From: UBA7236 sp964638865
GTDB taxonomy: Bacteria; Bacteroidota; Bacteroidia; Chitinophagales; BACL12
Assembly (NCBI GenBank): GCA_964638865.1
Contig: CAZXBG010000124.1
Coordinates: 1-11,752 of the forward strand
DNA length: 11,752 nucleotides
Direction of reading: 5' to 3'
The translations under genes and the position numbers were made by a program. How positions within the stretch are numbered: the stretch's first letter is position 1; the number at the start of each line of letters is the position of its first letter. Positions 7,132-11,752 of the stretch are shown piece after piece. The notes beneath the pieces were generated by a model that saw only the letters and a list, made by a program, of their open reading frames with translations, made no database searches and was not told the DNA's origin.

Positions 7132-7827
7132 TTAATTTCCACCAAAAACATCTTGTAACAACTGTGAAACCTGATGTTCAATATCTGTTCTAATCTTCAT
7201 TTCTTCCTGCCCTACTAATATAAATAATCCATCTAAACCTTTATTAGTGGTATAATCGGCAAGATCAGTATTTACATCGTCTGTAAAAGGAATGGAGTTA
7301 TAAAGATCAATTACATCCTCCCAAATTTGCTGTGCACCTACTCCTTCCAGTGAATTTTGAATATCCGGTTTAAAGGCATCATATAGTCCGGTGAAAGTAT
7401 TTACTCTCAGATAATTGGTAGCTGCGGTATCAGCACCATTCAATATATTAAGTGCATCATCAAAAGTAATATTAGTTATTGCATCAACGAAAATCGGTTT
7501 TGCTTCATCGGCAGCATCTTCTGCAGCGCGATTAAGTGAAACGATAAATTCGTCTATTAATTCATCTCCGCCCGGAATTGCACCCACTACGGTTTGCACA
7601 ATTCCCGCTTCTTCCGGAAACAATATGGAAATGTCCGGATTTAAAAAATATCCATCTAAAGAAGAACCTTTTGTAACAGCGGTATCGGTACCAACAGTTA
7701 ATGCTTCTTTTAATGCGGCAGCAATATCATCATCACCCAAAATACCATCCAGATTTAGATCCTCGCAGGAAATAAAAACGGTAGAAAGAGCAAATGGAAC
7801 TAAAAATAAATAGTGGAGCTTCTTCAT
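7132..7827 (-). CDS. DUF4197 family lipoprotein
   Basis: This 231-residue protein has an N-terminal lipoprotein signal (MKKLHYLFLVPFALSTVFIS, then C21), so it should be anchored in a membrane, facing the periplasm or the surface. The mature part is a mostly helical DUF4197 domain from about residue 35 to the end. Recognisable stretches are LKEALTVGTDTAV, SLNRAAEDAADEAKPIFVDA, ITFDDALNILNGADTAATNY, IPF near 159 and KGLDGLF near 196. The function of the family is unknown. The negatively charged stretch after C21 (EDLNLDG...GDDD) resembles acidic lipoprotein export signals in Bacteroidota, but this is only suggestive. The gene has its own terminator, so it is probably monocistronic. A weak -7-like TATCTTAG lies upstream on the minus strand. 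Confidence 0.88.
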   Translation of the reverse strand: MKKLHYLFLVPFALSTVFISCEDLNLDGILGDDDIAAALKEALTVGTDTAVTKGSSLDGYFLNPDISILFPEEAGIVQTVVGAIPGGDELIDEFIVSLNRAAEDAADEAKPIFVDAITNITFDDALNILNGADTAATNYLRVNTFTGLYDAFKPDIQNSLEGVGAQQIWEDVIDLYNSIPFTDDVNTDLADYTTNKGLDGLFILVGQEEMKIRTDIEHQVSQLLQDVFGGN

Positions 7828-7946
7828 AATGTTAATTTCAACGCTAAGATAAAATATCGTGCCATAAAAAAGTTCCTCTTACACACAATAAAGAAATACT
7901 TAAAAAATTAATTAACCGTTTTTTACGGAAACTGTTAAAATATGTC

Positions 7947-7978
7947 TTTGGGCTTGAAACGATAGCAGGATAATTTTG
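7947..7978 (+). promoter_or_regulatory. Bacteroidota primary sigma promoter
   Basis: TTTG at 7947-7950 and TAATTTTG at 7971-7978 are separated by exactly 20 bp. This matches the Bacteroidota housekeeping consensus TTTG-N19-21-TAnnTTTG at every fixed position. Transcription would start near 7984, only about ten bases before the ATG of the first cytochrome gene, so its leader is very short. Confidence 0.8.
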
Positions 7979-7994
7979 TTGTATTAATTGAAGT

Positions 7995-8753
7995 ATGAAG
8001 AGCAGATCGATAATAATCTCTCTTATCACAATCGGAACTATGGTTGTCTTAAGCGAGTCTTGCAAGCACACACCCATTGATTTTATGGAGGATATTGTAG
8101 ATACTCCTAACATTATTGACACAACCGGAGGTTCAGATACCATTGATTACTCAAACTGTGATCCTGACACGGTCTACTTTGAAAACGATATTTTTCCAAT
8201 ACTCATTTCCAATTGTGCAATTAGTGGTTGTCACGATAATGCAACGCATGAAGAAGGAATAAATTTGAGTTCTTATACAAAAGTGATGTCGAGTGATGTT
8301 GTTGATATCTCTGATCCATGGAACTCTGAATTAATTGAAAAAGCTACAGACAATGATCCTGACGACATAATGCCTCCTCCTCCCATGAGTCCTTTATCCA
8401 ATGCAGAAATTGATCTGATAGTTTTATGGATGGAACAAGGGGCTCTAAATAATGCATGCACCGATTGTGATACTACAACGGTAACCTTTGCAGAAACTAT
8501 TATGCCGATTTTGGATGCATATTGCACAGGTTGTCACGATAATTCAAGTCCTTCGGGAAGTATAGATCTCACCTCCTATCTCGGAACCGGTTCAAATGAT
8601 GGAATTTATGACGTTGCTGCGGATGGAAGACTGTATGGTGCAATAAACCATGATGCAGGATTTGAACCCATGCCACCAGGTGGCACCAGACTACCGGATT
8701 GTTTAATTGATCAAATGCGAATATGGGTTGAGGACGGTTACCCCGACAACTGA
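7995..8753 (+). CDS. Diheme c-type cytochrome lipoprotein (CX4CH + CX2CH)
   Basis: This 252-residue protein has a hydrophobic leader ending in SESC (C23), a relaxed Bacteroidota lipobox, so it is likely lipid-anchored outside the inner membrane. Two cytochrome domains follow. Domain 1 has CAISGCH at 74-80, a CX4CH heme site, and a candidate methionine ligand in IMPP (M126). Domain 2 has CTGCH at 177-181 and M226 in MPPGG. Both resemble the short 'planctomycete-type' cytochrome domains: FxxxIxPIL before the heme site, MPP, then a helix such as AEIDLIVLWMEQGA. Each domain is introduced by a CDxDTVxF-like segment (C55, C158), and domain 2 has another Cys in LPDC (C236). Electron transfer is the likely role; the partner is unknown. 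A strong promoter lies just upstream, and two related genes follow. Confidence 0.85.
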   Translation: MKSRSIIISLITIGTMVVLSESCKHTPIDFMEDIVDTPNIIDTTGGSDTIDYSNCDPDTVYFENDIFPILISNCAISGCHDNATHEEGINLSSYTKVMSSDVVDISDPWNSELIEKATDNDPDDIMPPPPMSPLSNAEIDLIVLWMEQGALNNACTDCDTTTVTFAETIMPILDAYCTGCHDNSSPSGSIDLTSYLGTGSNDGIYDVAADGRLYGAINHDAGFEPMPPGGTRLPDCLIDQMRIWVEDGYPDN

Positions 8754-8877
8754 TTACAATCACCACAATTTTTGTACCTTTTTGAAATTATAAACGTATC
8801 TCATTGTTAGTTATGATGTAAGATTTATTTGAGGTCAGGTTAGAAAATAGAAAGTAGATAATGTAAAAATTGAAATT

Positions 8878-9594
8878 ATGAAAAGGTTCATTTATGTCGC
8901 AGCAATAATCATTATTATACCAATTATAGTAGAATCTTGTCAGCACAATACTTTAATTGACCTGACAAATCCTTCTGTATCAGAAAACTGCGATCCGGAT
9001 ACTGTATATTTTCAAAATGAAGTGCTTCCGCTTATTATTTCCAATTGTGCTAAGAGTGGCTGTCATACCAGTGCAGGTGGTGGTGAAGAGGAAGCAAAGG
9101 ACCTTTCTTCCTACGAAGCAATCATGAACAGCAATTATATTGATCCATTTGATGCTAATAGCAGCAAATTAATTGAATCAGTTACTGATGGTGGTGGTGA
9201 AAATATAATGCCGCCTTCTCCAAATGAACCTTTATCATCGGCGCAGGTTACAATATTAACAACCTGGATCAACCAAGGTGCCCGAAATAATGAATGCAGC
9301 GGCGGTTGCGATACAACAAATGTTACCTATTCAGGAACAATTGCTCCATTAATGAGTAGCTATTGTAATGGATGTCATGGAGATAGTGGTAACTCAACAG
9401 GTATTAACCTGACAAGCTATTTAGATAGTGGATCAGACGACGGAGTTAAAACAGTAGCACAAGATGGCAGGTTGTGGGGCTCCGTAAACCAAGATGCCGG
9501 TTATAGTGCCATGCCTCTTGGTGGCAACAGATTACAAGAATGTAAAATTGATGAACTCAGAATATGGTTGGATAATGGATATCCAAACGATTAA
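8878..9594 (+). CDS. Diheme c-type cytochrome lipoprotein, paralogue
   Basis: This 238-residue protein is a paralogue of the gene at 7995, with the same order of parts. The hydrophobic leader ends in VESC (C21). Domain 1 has CAKSGCH at 57-63 (CX4CH) and M111 in IMPP. Domain 2 has CNGCH at 163-167 and M212 in MPLGG. The introducing segments are NCDPDTVYF (C38) and GCDTTNVTY (C144), and the extra Cys is C222 in LQEC. Whole segments are shared with the first protein, for example the CDPDTVYF start and the AxDGRL(W/Y)G stretch in domain 2, so a gene duplication is clear. A 124-bp gap separates it from the first gene, with no convincing terminator or promoter, whereas the third cytochrome gene follows after only 13 bp. 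Confidence 0.85.
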   Translation: MKRFIYVAAIIIIIPIIVESCQHNTLIDLTNPSVSENCDPDTVYFQNEVLPLIISNCAKSGCHTSAGGGEEEAKDLSSYEAIMNSNYIDPFDANSSKLIESVTDGGGENIMPPSPNEPLSSAQVTILTTWINQGARNNECSGGCDTTNVTYSGTIAPLMSSYCNGCHGDSGNSTGINLTSYLDSGSDDGVKTVAQDGRLWGSVNQDAGYSAMPLGGNRLQECKIDELRIWLDNGYPND

Positions 9595-9607
9595 TAAAAC
9601 AAAAAAA

Positions 9608-10015
9608 ATGACAACTAAATCGAAATATCTTTTATTTATTGCTGCAGGTTTGCTGTTTGCAGGTAGTTTCTTTTCTTCCTGTTATTACGATAATAATGAA
9701 GAATTATACGGCACAATTATTTGTGATACAGTCGATATGTCATATACTGCTGATATATTACCAATTCTCGAAAATTCTTGCCTTACCTGTCACAGTGCTA
9801 CCAGTGCGGGAGTTTTAGGTGGTGGAAACAACCTGGAAGGGTTCGACAATTTAAGTAATTATATTGTTCCGGGAGATGCGCTAAACAGCACCTTTTATGC
9901 TTCCGTAGAATGGATTTCCGGAACTTCATTTATGCCGGTTGGTGGTGAGAAGTTAAGCTCTTGCGATATCGCAAAGATTAAAAGTTGGATAAATATGGGA
10001 GCAACAAATAATTAA
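9608..10015 (+). CDS. Monoheme c-type cytochrome lipoprotein
   Basis: This is a 135-residue protein with a hydrophobic leader ending in FFSSC (C25), hence probably a lipoprotein. It has one cytochrome domain: CLTCH at 58-62 is the CX2CH heme site, and M109 in FMPVGG is the likely second ligand. It keeps the introducing ICDTVDMSYTADI (C39) and the late LSSC (C119), so it looks like domain 2 of the diheme paralogues standing alone. The frame is open further upstream to 9494, but that part overlaps the preceding gene in another frame; the ATG at 9608 sits directly before a lipoprotein signal and is the right start. The 13-bp gap to the preceding gene suggests one mRNA. Confidence 0.85.
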   Translation: MTTKSKYLLFIAAGLLFAGSFFSSCYYDNNEELYGTIICDTVDMSYTADILPILENSCLTCHSATSAGVLGGGNNLEGFDNLSNYIVPGDALNSTFYASVEWISGTSFMPVGGEKLSSCDIAKIKSWINMGATNN

Positions 10016-10056
10016 TTGTTCTCGACAGACTTACACCAGTTCTTAACTGTAATCAT

Positions 10057-10064
10057 TATCTTTG
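10057..10064 (+). promoter_or_regulatory. -7 promoter element before the WD40 gene
   Basis: TATCTTTG matches the Bacteroidota -7 consensus TAnnTTTG exactly. It lies in the gap after the third cytochrome, about 50 bp before the WD40 start. I see no TTTG or TTG at 19-21 bp upstream, so this is a half match. It would separate the WD40-dcd pair from the cytochrome genes. Confidence 0.4.
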
Positions 10065-10113
10065 GGTCTTTATTTTATTTCCATTCAGGATTTAATTAAG
10101 CACCCAAAGTATT

Positions 10114-11064
10114 TTGTTTTACCCTTCCCAAATTTCCATTTCAAAAATTAAACATTTAACCGGTCATACTGCCGGTATTTTTTGTTTGGGGGAAGGTCTT
10201 GATCCAAACACCGTTATATCAGGTGCCGGCGATGGCATTGCAGCGCAATGGGAACTCGATGGAACTAACAGTGCTAAAGGATTGACGAGGATACAGGGAA
10301 GTATCTTTTCCCTGTATTACCATCAAAATTTCCAACTGCTTTTTACGGGAAGTTTAGAGGGGATTATGCACATCATAAACCTCGATAAAAAAGAAGAACT
10401 CCCTCAAATTAAACCGGATGGCTCTACCATTTATGATATTGCGCCGGTCAACGATAACACACTTGCACTTGCATGCGCAAGTGGATATGTTTTTCTTTAT
10501 GATATAACCAGCAGTGCAATTATTAATACCATAAAAGTTAGTGACAAAAGCATTCGAAATATTTCTTTTTCGCCATTAAATAATGATATTATTTTCGCCA
10601 GTTCTGATCACAACCTCTATGTATATGATAAAATAGGATTTAACCTAAAACACATCTTATCAGGACATCTGAATTCTGTTTTCTGTTCTGCATTTTCCGG
10701 TTCAGGCGAATATTTGATCTCCGGTTCAAGAGATGCCCAACTTATAATTTGGGATTGCACTAAAAATTATGAGCAGGTTAAATCCCTTCCTGCGCACATG
10801 TTTACCATTAATGATATCAAAATGAGTCCTGATGGAAGGTTATTTGCAACAGCAGGACGCGATAAACACATTAAAATATGGGATGCAGCCAATTTTAATC
10901 TGCTTAAAGTGATAGATCATGAAAAATTCGGGGGACATATCAACTCCGTGAATAAGTTATTTTGGAGCAACTGGAATAACTCTTTAATTTCGTGCAGCGA
11001 TGACAGGACTGTAATGGTTTGGGAGATCAAAATTGAAGATCACGAAACGGAATTGAAGCCTTAG
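10114..11064 (+). CDS. WD40-repeat protein, seven-bladed propeller
   Basis: This 316-residue protein has no signal peptide and is probably cytoplasmic. Seven WD40-like repeats cover the whole length, beginning with HLTGHTAGIFCL at about 14 and ending with TVMVWEIK at about 299-306. The clearest are repeat 5 (LSGHLNSVF to LIIWD, W213-D214), repeat 6 (LPAHMFTIND to IKIWD, W256-D257) and repeat 7 (GGHINSVN to MVWE, W303-E304); repeats 2-4 are degenerate. WD40 propellers are protein-protein scaffolds, and no enzyme domain is attached. The start is a TTG at 10114: no ATG lies between the in-frame stop at 10093 and the first repeat, and only a few residues can precede it. dcd follows after 57 bp on the same strand, so the two may be co-transcribed. 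A partner cannot be named. Confidence 0.85.
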   Translation: MFYPSQISISKIKHLTGHTAGIFCLGEGLDPNTVISGAGDGIAAQWELDGTNSAKGLTRIQGSIFSLYYHQNFQLLFTGSLEGIMHIINLDKKEELPQIKPDGSTIYDIAPVNDNTLALACASGYVFLYDITSSAIINTIKVSDKSIRNISFSPLNNDIIFASSDHNLYVYDKIGFNLKHILSGHLNSVFCSAFSGSGEYLISGSRDAQLIIWDCTKNYEQVKSLPAHMFTINDIKMSPDGRLFATAGRDKHIKIWDAANFNLLKVIDHEKFGGHINSVNKLFWSNWNNSLISCSDDRTVMVWEIKIEDHETELKP

Positions 11065-11121
11065 TAAAAATTGCGAATTGAACCTATTACCGGACACCAT
11101 TTTAAGAACAAGCAACCACAA

Positions 11122-11658
11122 ATGATACTTACCGACAAAGAAATTGAAAAGGAAATTGCAAAAGGCAATATATTAATTGAACCTTATCGCGCAGATTGTT
11201 TGGGAACAAACTCCTACGATGTGCATTTGGGAAGATACCTTGCGGTTTATAAAAACCATATTCTCGATGCAAAAAAACACAACGAAATTGAGGAGATTAT
11301 TATACCTGATGAAGGAATTGTAATACATCCCGGCATTCTATATTTAGGGGTAACAGAAGAGTATACCGAAACGCATGCGCAAGTTCCATTTTTGGAGGGC
11401 AAATCGAGTGTTGGTCGTCTGGGGATAGATATTCACGCAACAGCCGGTAAAGGTGATGTAGGATTTTGCAATACCTGGACCCTGGAAATCAGCTGCAGTC
11501 AGCCGGTGAGAATTTACGCAGGTATGCCTATCGGACAACTCATTTATTTTGAAGTTAAGGGTGAAATAGGAAATTACTACAATAAAAAAGCAAATGCAAA
11601 ATACGTTAACCGAACTATTCGACCGGTAGAAAGTATGATGTTTTTGAATAAGTTTTAA
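11122..11658 (+). CDS. dcd: dCTP deaminase
   Basis: This enzyme deaminates dCTP to dUTP, feeding dUMP and hence dTMP synthesis in the cytoplasm. The 178-residue protein is full length for the family. It begins MILTDKEIEKEI, as usual, and has CLGTNSYDVHLG near 26-37. The signature GKSSVGRLG at 93-101 holds the substrate-binding serine and arginine (S96, R99). The catalytic glutamate is in WTLEIS (E122), followed by the PIGQLIYF strand typical of the trimeric dUTPase-like fold. The frame is open from 11071 with a TTG, but the ATG at 11122 gives the standard N-terminus and is preferred. A bifunctional dCTP deaminase/dUTPase activity cannot be excluded from sequence. It follows the WD40 gene closely. 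Confidence 0.93.
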   Translation: MILTDKEIEKEIAKGNILIEPYRADCLGTNSYDVHLGRYLAVYKNHILDAKKHNEIEEIIIPDEGIVIHPGILYLGVTEEYTETHAQVPFLEGKSSVGRLGIDIHATAGKGDVGFCNTWTLEISCSQPVRIYAGMPIGQLIYFEVKGEIGNYYNKKANAKYVNRTIRPVESMMFLNKF

Positions 11659-11752
11659 GACTTTAACCCTGAAGTCATAAGCACTGTATACAAAATGCAA
11701 AGTCAGTGTCTTCACACCATTAAAATAAACTAGCCGTGAGACGCTGCCGATC
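11659..11752. other. Right edge without a recognised gene
   Basis: After the dcd stop there are 94 bases with no convincing reading frame, hairpin terminator or promoter. A minus-strand frame crossing this stretch and dcd is antisense to dcd and shows no protein family. The last four bases are GATC. Confidence 0.4.

Noticed and set aside
7844..8143. Minus-strand frame of 99 codons in the divergent gap
   Set aside because: It overlaps the first cytochrome gene and its strong promoter, and its product has no recognisable motif.
9494..9607. Upstream extension of the third cytochrome gene
   Set aside because: It overlaps the preceding gene in another frame, and the ATG at 9608 begins a clear lipoprotein signal.
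10037..10049. Small hairpin cagtt-ctt-aactg after the third cytochrome
   Set aside because: The 5-bp stem with a 3-nt loop and no T-tract is too weak to call a terminator.
11071..11121. N-terminal extension of dcd from a TTG
   Set aside because: The ATG at 11122 gives the family's usual MIL(T/S)D start and a 178-residue protein; the extra 17 residues match nothing.
11344..11715. Minus-strand frame of 123 codons
   Set aside because: It is antisense to the well-supported dcd gene and shows no family features.

Overview
The window looks like a piece of a Bacteroidota genome. The DNA is AT-rich. It carries a SusC-like TonB-dependent receptor with an N-terminal carboxypeptidase-regulatory-like domain, a secreted protein ending in a type IX secretion (T9SS) sorting domain, lipoproteins with relaxed '-SC' lipoboxes, genes without clear Shine-Dalgarno sites, and at least one textbook Bacteroidota promoter (TTTG-N20-TAnnTTTG). 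The first and last four bases are both GATC, so the window may be a Sau3AI/MboI-type cloned insert, probably environmental. No species can be named.

Left part, minus strand (1-3176): an ArfB-type ribosome-rescue hydrolase, a MarR-family regulator, and a 642-residue secreted protein with seven FG-GAP repeats, an FnIII-like segment and a T9SS sorting tail. Between arfB and marR lies a cluster of 15-bp repeats that forms a 25-bp inverted repeat and supplies the arfB start region. A rho-independent terminator ends the FG-GAP gene.

Middle part, minus strand (3275-7827): a vitamin-uptake locus. In transcription order it has a DUF4197 lipoprotein with its own terminator, a PnuC/PnuT-family inner-membrane transporter, a NadR-type P-loop kinase overlapping it by 4 bp, then a TPP riboswitch directly behind a -7 promoter element, and a TonB-dependent receptor. 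The riboswitch points to thiamin as cargo of the receptor. The neighbouring transporter and kinase could take thiamin across the inner membrane and trap it by phosphorylation, or could serve nicotinamide riboside instead. The riboswitch lies downstream of transporter and kinase, so it directly controls only the receptor and possibly the FG-GAP gene after it.

Right part, plus strand (7995-11658): three consecutive lipoprotein c-type cytochromes, two diheme and one monoheme. The diheme proteins pair a CX4CH domain with a CX2CH domain, and the monoheme one resembles the second domain alone. This looks like a duplicated and partly trimmed family for electron transfer at the periplasmic or outer-membrane face. 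After them come a cytoplasmic seven-bladed WD40 protein with a TTG start and dCTP deaminase (dcd). The last ~90 bases and the first ~118 bases hold nothing recognisable. No tRNA, rRNA, CRISPR array or insertion sequence was seen.
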